Shown here one piece after another: positions 1-7,876 of a stretch of 37,542 nucleotides of DNA. The translations under genes and the position numbers were made by a program. This DNA is from a virus. The DNA is taken from positions 1 through 37,542 of the IMG/VR virus record IMGVR_UViG_3300017917_004490. One strand, 5' to 3'. Numbering within the stretch: the stretch's first letter is position 1; each line of letters starts with the position of its first letter. The notes beneath the pieces are model-generated. The model worked only from the letters and a program-made list of their open reading frames with translations, made no database searches and was not told the DNA's origin.

Positions 1-38
1 AATTGCGGCCATTAGTGGACAAACAATATTCCCGGCGA

Positions 39-524
39 TCAACATTCTACACCTTGACACCAGTCGACCCGCAGAACTCCGGCGTTCAGAGCCTTCGAAA
101 CCTCAGAAATTGCGCGATCATGCCGCCGCCGCAGGCCATCTTTTCCAAACGCGACGCCCATCCGGCGCTTGATCTTGCCCCAAGGCACCCGCGAATAGCC
201 CCTCGCCAGATAGTCACAGGCCATGATGACCAGCCTGCGGTCCTCAGGCTTCTCGATCGCGCGCAACCACTCACTGACCGCATCGCGCCTCGCCACTTCC
301 TCGCACGACAGCGGCAGCGGCTTGAGCGGCACGTCGCTTGACACCCCATCCCCGCCCCTGGCGTCATAGTCGCCTGCCGAGCGCTCCCGCGTCATCAGAT
401 GCCATGGCCCGTCCGATGCGAAGGGCCAGCGCCCGCCACCTGGTGACCGCGCCCACAAAGCCGCCGCATCGACCAGGGCGTCGCGCACCGCCTCGAAGGT
501 CCACCACGTTCCACCATTGGCCAT
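39..524 (-). CDS. DUF6362-like helix-turn-helix phage protein
   Basis: A 161-residue basic protein. The C-terminal half (about 80-155) has the look of the DUF6362 family: a Trp-Leu-Arg stretch, then a conserved Asp-Arg-Arg-Leu-Val helix, then a basic HTH-like segment (VPWGKIKRRMGV followed by an Arg-rich helix). Such proteins are often found beside terminase genes in alphaproteobacterial prophages, where a regulatory or packaging role is suspected but unproven. I chose the ATG at 524 because AAGGGGAAGG lies just upstream; a longer frame to 560 lacks this. It is the last gene of the leftward early operon and is separated from the helicase gene by a 300-base repeat-rich region. If the window ends are joined it directly precedes terS. 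Family call moderate, function unknown. Confidence 0.7.
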   Translation of the reverse strand: MANGGTWWTFEAVRDALVDAAALWARSPGGGRWPFASDGPWHLMTRERSAGDYDARGGDGVSSDVPLKPLPLSCEEVARRDAVSEWLRAIEKPEDRRLVIMACDYLARGYSRVPWGKIKRRMGVAFGKDGLRRRHDRAISEVSKALNAGVLRVDWCQGVEC

Positions 525-547
525 CGCCTTCCCCTTTCCAGATACCT

Positions 548-808
548 GACAGTTAAACACAGATATTCATATTTCTCGCGCGCCTGCGCACACGGCTGAA
601 ACCAATCGGGCGCAAAACTGTCCGCACTGTCCGGAAGCCCGGTTTTTCAAGGCTTTCAACTGTCAGGCGGACTGTCTGGCAACTGTCCCGCGCCACTGTC
701 AGAACGCCCCGCCGCGCCCCCTTGCGGCCCTGCCGGCACACCCCGCCGCACCCCTGCCGAACAGTCCGCCAGACAGTTGCCCTGACAGTCCGCCAGACAG
801 TTCAATCC
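548..808. repeat. ACTGTC/GACAGT repeat array, candidate iteron origin or operator cluster
   Basis: This gene-free stretch contains six exact ACTGTC hexamers on the plus strand (starting at 617, 626, 659, 671, 682, 695) and four exact GACAGT hexamers (548, 772, 784, 796), plus a GAACAGT variant at 759. The left block (659-700) and right block (761-808) are in opposite orientation and separated by a C-rich spacer. In the right block the period is exactly 12 bases, and the units at 761-772 and 785-796 are identical (ACAGTCCGCCAG). Spacing near one helical turn suggests cooperative protein binding. An AT-rich stretch (about 553-577) flanks the array. Position next to primase and helicase genes favours a replication origin; a promoter/operator region for the DUF6362-like gene is the alternative. 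The repeats are seen directly; the role is inferred. Confidence 0.75.
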
Positions 809-823
809 ATGCCCCGGCGCGCG

Positions 824-2464
824 TCACAGGCCCGGCCCCTGCCCCAGCCACGGGTCGTCCAGATCGTCGAACGGCGCCGGTGGCGGGATGAAGCCGCCCA
901 CTTCCGACGCCGCGCCCGGGCGGCTCTTCAGGCGTATGCCGACGCGCTCCTTCTTGCCGGTCTTGTGGTTGGCCACGGCATAGACCTGGGCGTTGTTCAG
1001 CTCCTTGCCGAAGGTGGTCTGGCTGATGATCCGGTCTTCCTTGTCCCCGCGATCCAGGCAGAACTGGCGGAACGCCTGGTACAGCGGCGTCGCCTCTTCC
1101 CGCGCCTCGGGGTCGCTCAGGTCGCAACAGGTCTCTATGAACTCGCCCAGCGCGCTCGTCACCTGCCAGAAGCTGGCACTGGCCCGCTGCGCCAGCTCCG
1201 GCTCCGGCACGGTGCCCTCGTTCAGCCAGGCGATGCAGCCCTCGATCATCCAGTTCAGGATGCCCGGCCCCTCGTCCAGCAGGCGCTGCTTCACCAGGTG
1301 CACCGGCTCGTCCGCCACCCCCGGCGTAATGCCGAACTGCACCACCCACGGATACAGCTTGAATCGGCGGCGAAAGCCCCGGTCGTCGCTGGGCGGCTTG
1401 GGCAGCCCGTTGCACTCGAAGATCAGCTGCCAGTGCGGGGTAAAGGAAAGTTCGGTCGTGGCATGGGCCCCGCGCGCAATCATCTCGCTGCCCGTCGCCT
1501 GCTTGATCCGCTGCCCGTCCCACGTCGCGCCCTTCTTGGGCTCGTCGCACACCACCAGGCGGACGTCGCCGGCCAGGCGCACGATATCGCTCTGGTGGGC
1601 AGCACTGGCCTGCGCCGGGCCTTCCAGGAAGGTCTTGGGGTCGGCCTTGCGGGCATAGGCGCCATGCAGCTGGCAGATCACGTCATTGGTCGCGCTCTTG
1701 CCGTCCTGCCCCTTGCCCTGGAAGATATAGAACGCCTGATCGGAAATCAGCTGGGTCAGGCCCATGCCGTATATCCGCCTGATCGCCTCGCGCTGCACCG
1801 GGTCATGGTGCATGGTCTCCATGCGCGCGATCCATTCCCGCGCCACCGCTCCGGCATGATAGGCCACATTGGCCACCTGCATGAAGCGGTCCGCCGCCCG
1901 GTGGCCGGGCGTGAAGGTATGGGTCCAGCCATCCGGCCCCCGCACCATGCGGATCACGCCGTTGGCGGCATGATAGGCGTGCACTTCCGTATCGAAATCG
2001 CGGATCCATGCCTGCGTCACGAAGGGCGCGTCCAGATCGTCGCCGGCCTCCATGTCGCGCAGGCCCTTGTACTGGTTCAGGCCGGCGGTGCACTTGGCAT
2101 GGTCGCCGCACTTGATGCCGTAACCGAACAGCTGGCCCACGCGCTCGTCGGCCATCTCGCGGGTATATTTCGGGCCGAACACGGCGGCCAGGTCCTCAGG
2201 CTCCGCATCGCGCAGCGCGGCCGATTCCTCGCTGATCGCCATGGCCGCCTTCTGGGCATAGGCCAGCGCCCGCATCGGCCCCTGGTCGGTTGACCAGCGG
2301 ATTCCGTCAAAGGCCACCCAGCACCCCTTGCCGCCGGCCCCGTCGGCCAGCCACAGCAGCTGCGCGGCCCCGGCGGCATCGCGCGCCGCCTCATAGACCC
2401 GCCGGGCAAAGCCCAGGTCGTTCATCGGCAGGCGCGCCCGCTCCAGGGCGGAAAGGCGCTTCAT
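824..2464 (-). CDS. Phage/plasmid primase-type SF3 helicase (D5/P4 family)
   Basis: A 546-residue protein of the D5-like/P4-type superfamily 3 helicases, which unwind DNA at phage and plasmid origins. The Walker A motif is QGKGQDGKS (residues 249-257) and the Walker B is LVVCDE (303-308). Motif C/sensor 1 follows as FECNGLP with the key Asn at 352, then an Arg-rich finger region (DRGFRRRF). The N-terminal 230 residues match the D5_N-like region rather than a primase domain; priming is supplied by the adjacent DnaG gene. The start overlaps the dnaG stop by 4 bases (ATGA), so the two are probably translationally coupled. It lies immediately upstream of the ACTGTC repeat array, which fits loading at a nearby origin. 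Confidence 0.9.
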   Translation of the reverse strand: MKRLSALERARLPMNDLGFARRVYEAARDAAGAAQLLWLADGAGGKGCWVAFDGIRWSTDQGPMRALAYAQKAAMAISEESAALRDAEPEDLAAVFGPKYTREMADERVGQLFGYGIKCGDHAKCTAGLNQYKGLRDMEAGDDLDAPFVTQAWIRDFDTEVHAYHAANGVIRMVRGPDGWTHTFTPGHRAADRFMQVANVAYHAGAVAREWIARMETMHHDPVQREAIRRIYGMGLTQLISDQAFYIFQGKGQDGKSATNDVICQLHGAYARKADPKTFLEGPAQASAAHQSDIVRLAGDVRLVVCDEPKKGATWDGQRIKQATGSEMIARGAHATTELSFTPHWQLIFECNGLPKPPSDDRGFRRRFKLYPWVVQFGITPGVADEPVHLVKQRLLDEGPGILNWMIEGCIAWLNEGTVPEPELAQRASASFWQVTSALGEFIETCCDLSDPEAREEATPLYQAFRQFCLDRGDKEDRIISQTTFGKELNNAQVYAVANHKTGKKERVGIRLKSRPGAASEVGGFIPPPAPFDDLDDPWLGQGPGL

Positions 2465-4224
2465 ACGTCCAGCCCCCGGGCATCGATCAGGGCATGGGTC
2501 GCGGCGCGGCGGCGCAGCTGGGCGCTGGGCGCGCGCGCCCGGCCTTCCACCACCTGCGGCAGCATGGCCTCGGTCATCGGCCCCCGGATGCCCAGGGTGC
2601 GCCGATACAGCACGCGGGCCATCTCGGCCTCCTCGCGCACGGCAGGCCCGTGGGCCAGGTCGCTTTCAATGTCGCGCACCACGGCGCTGATTTCCTTCTT
2701 CACAAATCCCAGGGCCTCGGCCATTTTCATCACGTCGGCGATTTCCTCGGTAATGGCCTTGCGCTCGGCCCGTTTCTTCACCACGGCCCGCACGATGGCG
2801 ATCAGCCGGGCGGCACTGTCGCTCTCGCTTTCGGGAAAGGCATATTCGCCTTCCTCGGCCTGGCGCACGGCGTGCAGGGCATGGTCCCCGGCCACGGCCG
2901 GCACGGCGGAAACCTCGCGGTCAAACCGCGCCCGCCACGCCGCCAGCACCTGCACCCGCGTCTCGTCATGGCCAATCTGCGCCACCAGTCCAGACAGTTC
3001 GTCCCAGATCCCGGCCACCCTCTCAGGCGCGCGCGCGGCGGCGTGCTGCGCCTCATCCCCCAGAACCCCGGCCACCACCGCGTCAAACAGCACGTCATGA
3101 CCGCCGCGTGCCTCGCAGACCATGGCATCGATCGCGCGCGCCGCCGCATCCGGACCCAGCGCGCGCACCAGGTCGTCCGGGTCCTGCCCGGCGGGCAGAA
3201 AGGCCACCCCCAGGCCATGCCCCGGCCCCAGCATCGGCAGGGCCGTGGTAACCGCGCGCACCGCGGCCCGCCGCCCGGCCTCGTCGCCATCGAACAACAG
3301 CACGGGCCGGTGATGCACCCGCCAGCAACGTTCCAGCTGGTGGGCCGTCATGGCCGTGCCCATCGGCGCCACCACGGCCCCCACGCCCGCCCCGGCCAGG
3401 GCAATGACGTCAAAGTACCCTTCCACCACCAGCAGGCGGCCCTCGGCCTGCGGCCGGGCCAGCGGTGCGGCGCGGTGCAGGTTGAACAGCAGCCGCCCCT
3501 TGTCGAACAGCGGCCCGTCCGGTGAATTGACGAACTTGGGCTGCTGGTTGCGCCGCTGCGGCCACACCCGCGCGCCAAAGCCCGCCAACCGCCCCCGGCT
3601 GTCATGGATCGGAACGGTGATCCGGTCCCAGAACAGTTCCTTTACGCCCATGGGCTCACCCGGCCCGGCGCCAATGTCCTGCCGGTCGACCAGCAGGCCC
3701 GCCTGCCGCCCCAGCCCCTCGCTGATCCCCTGCCCCTTCAGGCTGCCGGCCATGCCGCGGGCATAGCCCAGGCCAAAGGCGCGCACCGCATCCGGCCCGA
3801 TGCCGCGCCCGGCCAGATATTCCATCACCGCGCCGGCCTGTTCCAGCTGCCCGGCATAGATCGCCTGGGCCCGGTCCAGCACGTCGCGCACCGTCGCCGC
3901 CGCCTTCGCCGCCTCGGCCGCACGCGGCGAAGGGGCCGGCATCTCGATCCCCGCCGCCTCGGCCAGCTGCCGCACGGCTTCGATGAATGTCAGCCCGTCA
4001 TGCTGCATCAGCCAGCGGAACGCGTCCCCGTGCCAGCCACAGCCAAAGCAATGGGCGAACTGCTTGTCATCATTGATGGTAAAGCTGGGCGTCTTCTCGC
4101 CATGGAACGGGCAGCACGCCTTGAACTCGCGCCCCGCTTTCGTCACCTTCACCGTCCGCCCGATCAGGCTGGACAGCACCGTCGCATCCCGCACCCGGTC
4201 CAGAAACCCCGCGTCCAGCGCCAC
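2461..4224 (-). CDS. dnaG: DNA primase, DnaG type
   Basis: A 587-residue DnaG-like primase that makes RNA primers for phage replication. The CHC2 zinc-binding domain is complete: Cys38-x2-His41 in CCPFHGEKTPSF, then Cys59-x2-Cys62. The catalytic TOPRIM domain shows VVEGYFD (acidic Glu268) and LLFDGDEAG (Asp312-Asp314). The C-terminal third is Ala-rich and has no clear DnaB-binding match, which suits a partner SF3 helicase. The start is GTG at 4224; the Shine-Dalgarno GGGGAGG is at 4233-4239, inside a palindromic repeat element. It overlaps the downstream helicase gene by 4 bases. Family call is very secure. Confidence 0.95.
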   Translation of the reverse strand: MALDAGFLDRVRDATVLSSLIGRTVKVTKAGREFKACCPFHGEKTPSFTINDDKQFAHCFGCGWHGDAFRWLMQHDGLTFIEAVRQLAEAAGIEMPAPSPRAAEAAKAAATVRDVLDRAQAIYAGQLEQAGAVMEYLAGRGIGPDAVRAFGLGYARGMAGSLKGQGISEGLGRQAGLLVDRQDIGAGPGEPMGVKELFWDRITVPIHDSRGRLAGFGARVWPQRRNQQPKFVNSPDGPLFDKGRLLFNLHRAAPLARPQAEGRLLVVEGYFDVIALAGAGVGAVVAPMGTAMTAHQLERCWRVHHRPVLLFDGDEAGRRAAVRAVTTALPMLGPGHGLGVAFLPAGQDPDDLVRALGPDAAARAIDAMVCEARGGHDVLFDAVVAGVLGDEAQHAAARAPERVAGIWDELSGLVAQIGHDETRVQVLAAWRARFDREVSAVPAVAGDHALHAVRQAEEGEYAFPESESDSAARLIAIVRAVVKKRAERKAITEEIADVMKMAEALGFVKKEISAVVRDIESDLAHGPAVREEAEMARVLYRRTLGIRGPMTEAMLPQVVEGRARAPSAQLRRRAATHALIDARGLDV

Positions 4225-4227
4225 CGC

Positions 4228-4488
4228 TCAAACCTCCCCGGCACGGGGAGGGGGACCGCCGGCAAAGCCGGTGGTGGAGGGGTCCTCACCCCCACCCCCG
4301 CAACCCGCCGGCACCCCCACCACCGCGCGGATCTTGTCGATCTGCCGCAAGGCCCGCTCCACGTCGCACCCCGGCCCGGCCACGGTCAGCTCCAGCGCGA
4401 TCCGCGCCAGGGCGTGCACTTCCGCCGCCACCACGTGCACCTGCAACCGCGAAGGCCGCTGCGGCCCGATCTCCTGGTAAACCCCCAT
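4228..4488 (-). CDS. Small hypothetical protein with repeat-derived C-terminus
   Basis: An 86-residue protein of unknown function (87 if the GTG at 4491 is used). Its N-terminal 65 residues form a plausible alpha/beta domain (LQVHVVAAEVHALARIALELTV, then a Lys-Ile-Arg helix). The C-terminal tail (Gly/Pro-rich) is encoded by a palindromic repeat at 4233-4283 and is probably not part of the ancestral fold. The start overlaps the previous gene's stop as TGATG, and only 3 bases separate its stop from dnaG. Its place in the replication operon suggests an accessory role, but nothing in the sequence names one. Confidence 0.6.
   Translation of the reverse strand: MGVYQEIGPQRPSRLQVHVVAAEVHALARIALELTVAGPGCDVERALRQIDKIRAVVGVPAGCGGGGEDPSTTGFAGGPPPRAGEV
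4233..4283. repeat. REP-like palindromic element inside the replication operon
   Basis: Two consecutive hairpins. CTCCCC (4234-4239) pairs with GGGGAG (4245-4250). ACCGCCGGC (4255-4263) pairs with GCCGGTGGT (4267-4275), with one mismatch and an AAA loop. A closing GGAGGGG follows. This CTCCCC...GGGGAG...GGTGGTGGAGGGG layout resembles the short interspersed palindromes common between genes in sphingomonad and other alphaproteobacterial chromosomes (from memory, not searched). It encodes the tail of the 4228-4488 protein and, read on the minus strand, supplies the GGGGAGG Shine-Dalgarno of dnaG. Confidence 0.6.
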
Positions 4489-4763
4489 CACTGCAGGCCC
4501 CCGGTAAGGCCCGCTGCCGCCACCCCCCGCCGATGCGCAGTTTCCACTGCACCGGGCAGCCGTTGGCAGAACATGCCGACCAGCGCGCCACGCAATGCGG
4601 CGTCATCGATGGCACCGAAACCGCATGACAGGACCTCACCCAGAACAGCTGTCACATCGACGGCGAACTGCGCATAGGGCTGTCCCTGGCGCTCGCGCTC
4701 AACGCCCCAGGCGTCGACAATCTGCAGAATGGCCAGCATGGCCTCTTTGGCATCCTCAGGCAT
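4488..4763 (-). CDS. Hypothetical protein in replication operon
   Basis: A 91-residue, mostly helical protein (PEDAKEAMLAILQIVDAW..., then a second helical region with two Cys residues). I do not recognise the family. Stop/start overlaps of the TGATG form on both sides tie it to the clamp gene upstream and the small gene downstream. A GTG one codon earlier (4766) is an alternative start. Coding is supported by tight packing in the operon and by the lack of any better frame on either strand. Confidence 0.6.
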   Translation of the reverse strand: MPEDAKEAMLAILQIVDAWGVERERQGQPYAQFAVDVTAVLGEVLSCGFGAIDDAALRGALVGMFCQRLPGAVETAHRRGVAAAGLTGGLQ

Positions 4764-5989
4764 CACGCCACCCGCATCGGCATCAGCACCTGCAACAGGC
4801 CGCCTTCGCCGTCCGCGCTGCTCAGCAAGGCCGGGTCGCCGGCCGTCCGCATCGCCATTGTCACGCTCTCGCTCGCCAGGGCGGCCAGGGCCTCGCGCCA
4901 GTAATTGCCGTTAAAGCCGATGGTCACCGGCTCCCCGGTCAGGCTACAAGGCACGTCTTCGCTGGCCGTGCCGTTATCGGCGCTGGTCACCGTCAGCGTC
5001 GCCAGCCCGTCGGCAAAGGCGCACTTGACGCACCGGGTCTTGTCGCTGGCCATCACCGTCACGCGCCCGATCGCCTCGGCCATGGCCTCGCGGTCAAAGG
5101 TCGCCACGTTCGGGCACTGGGCCGGGATCACGCGGGTATAGTCGGGAAAGGTCCCGTCAATCAGCTTGCCCAGCAGCTTCACGTCGCCATCGCCAATGGT
5201 CCAGCGCACCGCCGCCGGGCCATCCATGGCCACGGTCACCACCGGCGGCGCGGCATCGGCCTTGTCCGCCGCCTTCACCGCATGGGCCAGCAGGGGACGC
5301 AACAGGTCCACCGTGCGCCGGGCAACAATCCCCGCCGGCCAGCTCGCCCCGCCCTCGGGCAGATCGATGCACAGCACGGCCAGCCGGTGACCATCCGTCG
5401 CCGCCGCCTTCAGGTCCATGCCATCGGCGTGCAGGTAAACCCCGTTCAGGTAATACCGCGTCTCTTCGGTCGAAACGGCATGACGCACGGCATTCAGCAT
5501 GTCGTCCAGGCGGGTGGCCGGGATCTCCATCGATGCCGGGCAATCGCGCACCGGCGGCAGCGGGAAATCGGTAACCGGCAGGGTCGGCAGGCGGAACCTG
5601 GTGCGCCCCGCCTTCACGTTCAGCACAGCGCCGTCCACTTCCAGCACCGCCATGGCATCGCCATCGAACCGCGCCACGGCAGCCGCCAGCAGCTTGGCCG
5701 GCACCGTCACACCAAACGGCGCGGTGCCTGCCTGCCACTCCCGGCTGTCCGGCTGGCCGGAATCGTCGCTGGCCAGGCGGCGCACGGCCCAATGGTCCAG
5801 GTCGCAGGTAGTCAGCACGATCTGGCCATCCGCCGCTTCCAGAAAAACGTTGGCCAGCACCGGAATGGTGTTGCTGGCCTGCACCACCCCGGCCACGTCC
5901 TTCATCGCGGCGGCCAGGCGCCCGGCCCGCACGCGGGTGCGCATCGCGCGCGGATCGGCCGATGTCTCAGTCTTCTTTGCCACGGTCAT
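4763..5989 (-). CDS. dnaN: DNA polymerase III beta subunit (sliding clamp) homologue
   Basis: A 408-residue protein with the three-domain DnaN architecture: an N-terminal domain with VFLEAADGQIVLTTCDLDHW, a FRLPTLPVTDFPLPP segment typical of the first inter-domain region, and LNGVYLHADGMDLKAAATDGHRLA, the classic domain 2 signature. The C-terminal part has a LTVTSADNGTASEDVP stretch and ends in a MPMRVA-like tail, as in bacterial clamps (usually about 370 residues). It should form a ring that tethers DNA polymerase. The ATG at 5989 has a Shine-Dalgarno GGAGA directly against it, so the GTG at 5983 is a possible better start. A clamp encoded by a 37-kb phage without its own polymerase is uncommon. 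Confidence 0.9.
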   Translation of the reverse strand: MTVAKKTETSADPRAMRTRVRAGRLAAAMKDVAGVVQASNTIPVLANVFLEAADGQIVLTTCDLDHWAVRRLASDDSGQPDSREWQAGTAPFGVTVPAKLLAAAVARFDGDAMAVLEVDGAVLNVKAGRTRFRLPTLPVTDFPLPPVRDCPASMEIPATRLDDMLNAVRHAVSTEETRYYLNGVYLHADGMDLKAAATDGHRLAVLCIDLPEGGASWPAGIVARRTVDLLRPLLAHAVKAADKADAAPPVVTVAMDGPAAVRWTIGDGDVKLLGKLIDGTFPDYTRVIPAQCPNVATFDREAMAEAIGRVTVMASDKTRCVKCAFADGLATLTVTSADNGTASEDVPCSLTGEPVTIGFNGNYWREALAALASESVTMAMRTAGDPALLSSADGEGGLLQVLMPMRVA

Positions 5990-6251
5990 TCTCCAATCGG
6001 CCCATCATCTCGGCCAGCCCTTCGTGCAGCCCGGCCCGAACATCGCCGGCGATGATTTCCAGCTGGCACGCCCGGTCGCGCGCCCACTCGCAATAAGTGC
6101 TGTCCGCCTCGGCAATCCGCCGGGCATTGCCCGCGCGCCGCGCCAAATAGGCCAGCATGTCGGCGCGCTCCGCCGCCACTGCCTGGGCAAGCAAGGCCCG
6201 CACCTTCGGCGGCAGGCGGTCGGGCAAGGGGGCCGGCACAGGCGCGGTCAC
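5967..6251 (-). CDS. Hypothetical helical protein upstream of clamp gene
   Basis: A 94-residue protein with a GTG start at 6251. It is helical and Ala/Arg/Glu-rich, with the pattern AEADSTYCEWARDRACQLEI. Its 3' end overlaps the clamp start by 23 bases, and its start lies 4 bases after the preceding stop. No family recognised. It has no membrane segment or signal peptide. An accessory role in replication or regulation would fit the position only. Confidence 0.6.
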   Translation of the reverse strand: MTAPVPAPLPDRLPPKVRALLAQAVAAERADMLAYLARRAGNARRIAEADSTYCEWARDRACQLEIIAGDVRAGLHEGLAEMMGRLENDRGKED

Positions 6252-6255
6252 CGGC

Positions 6256-6705
6256 TCAGTCTTCCACGGCCAGCATGGCGGGATGCGCGCGGAACACGAA
6301 GTGCGGCGGCTGCCCGTTGGCCGGGCGGATCGCCTCGATCCGCGCCTCGCTGAATTCCGGAAAGGTCAGGGAAAACAGCCCGTCCGCCGTCGCCGCGTTG
6401 ATCGTGAAACTGAAATTCCCGGCCTTGTCGCGCTTGGCCCGGAACTTGCCGGCCTCGTTGTCCACCGAAACGCGGATCTTGCCGGCATCCTCGTCCGTGC
6501 CAAACAGCACCCTCAGGCCATGCTCCTCGCGCGCCAGGGCAATGCCCTTGGCCAACCCGGCCCCGATCTGCACCCGGATATAGTGCGTCCGCCCCTCACC
6601 ACCGCGCGAACCCAGGTAACGCGCCGTCACCCGCACTCCGTCCGCCGGCACCTTGCCGCCCTTGGGCGCAGACGCGCCAACGCATTCGATCTCTTCGAAA
6701 GCCAT
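6256..6705 (-). CDS. Hypothetical conserved-type phage protein
   Basis: A 149-residue, largely beta-strand protein (repeated short strands such as THYIRVQIG and KIRVSVDNEAGKFRAKRD). It has an excellent ribosome-binding site, AAGGAGG, 8 bases before the ATG at 6705, the strongest in the operon, so high-level synthesis is likely. There is no transmembrane segment and no recognised catalytic motif. A DNA-associated role would suit the early replication operon but nothing proves it. Confidence 0.7.
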   Translation of the reverse strand: MAFEEIECVGASAPKGGKVPADGVRVTARYLGSRGGEGRTHYIRVQIGAGLAKGIALAREEHGLRVLFGTDEDAGKIRVSVDNEAGKFRAKRDKAGNFSFTINAATADGLFSLTFPEFSEARIEAIRPANGQPPHFVFRAHPAMLAVED

Positions 6706-6726
6706 GTGGTCCTCCTTGCCCGGCGC

Positions 6727-7122
6727 TCAGGCCGGCATTTCCTCTGGCAGCCGCCCCCGCCGGGGCAGGCCGTACTTGCGCTGTTCCAGATCCAGCCATT
6801 GCATCCGGCGCGCGCGCAGCCGCGCCTGATCTGCGGCAACCCGCGCCGCCAGAACTTCGGAAGGCAAGGGCACGCTCGCACCCGTGCACGGGTCGGGCTT
6901 CGGCTTCCGGCCGATGAAGCCGTGCGGCGCGCGGCGGATTGCGGCACGCGCCACGTCCCGCTGCCAGATCGCGCAGGTGCCGCCCGCCAGCAGGTCTTCC
7001 ATGGCCCAGCGCGGCACATAGGCTGCGGCGCAAAAGTCCACCATGCGCGTGCCCGTCCGCTCCAGCCAGTCGCCCAGCTCTGCGGCAAAGGCCCGCGCAG
7101 CGGCCTCTTCCAGCGGCTCCAT
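6727..7122 (-). CDS. Hypothetical basic protein
   Basis: A 131-residue protein. I placed the start at the ATG at 7122 (MEPLEEAAARAFAAELGDWL) because AGGACAGGAAG lies upstream; the longer frame to 7341 reads through an unlikely Gly/Pro-rich shadow. The C-terminal half is strongly basic, with RLRARRMQWLDLEQRKYG, and the N-terminus is an amphipathic helix followed by a possible HTH (MVDFCAAAYVPRWAMEDLLAGG). Probably nucleic-acid binding; family unknown. Confidence 0.6.
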   Translation of the reverse strand: MEPLEEAAARAFAAELGDWLERTGTRMVDFCAAAYVPRWAMEDLLAGGTCAIWQRDVARAAIRRAPHGFIGRKPKPDPCTGASVPLPSEVLAARVAADQARLRARRMQWLDLEQRKYGLPRRGRLPEEMPA

Positions 7123-7151
7123 GCGCCGCTTCCTGTCCTGCGGCCGCCAAC

Positions 7152-7661
7152 TCACAGCGCCGCCTCCGCCGTGGCACACCCGGCCCACCGGCCTTTCAGG
7201 ATGGTCACCACCCGGCGCGCCATCGGCCCCCGGTCCTCCACGGCAATCCGCTGCTGCCGGGCCAGCAAACGCACCCGGTAAGATGCGGCCGCCCGGCCCG
7301 AAAGGCCGCACAGCGCCGCCAGCTCCTCGTTGGTCGGGCACGGCTGCCCGCGCCGCGCCGCATCGGCCAGCACCGCCATCACGGCGGAAAGGCCCGTCTT
7401 CGCCGGCCGACGCAGAAATCCTGGGCGCACCGCGCCGCGCGCGGGCCTCGGCGGCCGCACCGGCCCGTCACCCCGCACCACCATAAACAGGAAGTCGCGG
7501 CCCTGGCGCTTGGCCACCGGCATCAGCGCGCCTGCATCCACCAGCTGGCGCATGGCCTGCACCAGCTCGCGCGGCGGATTGCTGCCCCGGCCATAAGCGG
7601 CGGCATCGCCCGGCCTCGCCGTCTCGGCAAAGCGCAGGATGTCTTCCGCCGCGCGCAGCAT
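7152..7661 (-). CDS. Putative winged-helix DNA-binding protein
   Basis: A 169-residue protein. Residues 105-150 read as a winged-helix/HTH: PTNEELAALCGLSGRAAASYRVRLLARQ, the spacing of a MarR/GntR-like recognition unit. The N-terminal part carries another helical segment (PPRELVQAMRQLVDAGALMPV). It overlaps the preceding gene's stop (TGATG at 7659-7663) and lies among regulators close to the repressor region. Likely an early regulator or a replication-initiation accessory. Precise role unknown. Confidence 0.65.
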   Translation of the reverse strand: MLRAAEDILRFAETARPGDAAAYGRGSNPPRELVQAMRQLVDAGALMPVAKRQGRDFLFMVVRGDGPVRPPRPARGAVRPGFLRRPAKTGLSAVMAVLADAARRGQPCPTNEELAALCGLSGRAAASYRVRLLARQQRIAVEDRGPMARRVVTILKGRWAGCATAEAAL

Positions 7662-7876
7662 CAGCGCACCACCAGGCCGGGCCGCCGCGTGATATAGGCC
7701 GGGCCCCGCTGCCCCGGCACCCGCTCGATCGCCGGCACATCGGCCACCACCGCGCCGATCCGCTCCACCGCGCCATCGGGCCGCATCTGCCAGCCCGGCG
7801 CGCGCAGCGCCGCTTCCCAGGCCCCGGCATCGCTGCCCAGGTCAATGAACACAGTCTCACGCCTGTCCAGTTTCAT
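7661..7876 (-). CDS. Small hypothetical protein
   Basis: A 71-residue protein (MKLDRRETVFIDLGSDAGAWEA...). The ATG at 7876 forms an ATGA overlap with the upstream stop; the longer frame to 7993 is a shadow of that gene. A short alpha/beta pattern is visible (Trp-Gln-Met-Arg-Pro-Asp-Gly, then VVADVPAIERVPGQRGPAYITRRPG). No recognised family. Confidence 0.6.
   Translation of the reverse strand: MKLDRRETVFIDLGSDAGAWEAALRAPGWQMRPDGAVERIGAVVADVPAIERVPGQRGPAYITRRPGLVVR

Noticed and set aside
525-823. A further coding gene in the 300-base gap
   Set aside because: Frames here are short, interrupted or cross the repeat array, and none has a ribosome-binding site or a protein-like composition. The repeats explain the region better.
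722-2293. A 523-codon plus-strand frame opposite the helicase gene
   Set aside because: The minus-strand frame has Walker motifs and family identity; this one is a composition shadow.
4595-6055. A 486-codon plus-strand frame opposite the clamp gene
   Set aside because: The clamp gene explains the sequence; the plus-strand frame is His/Arg-rich low-complexity.
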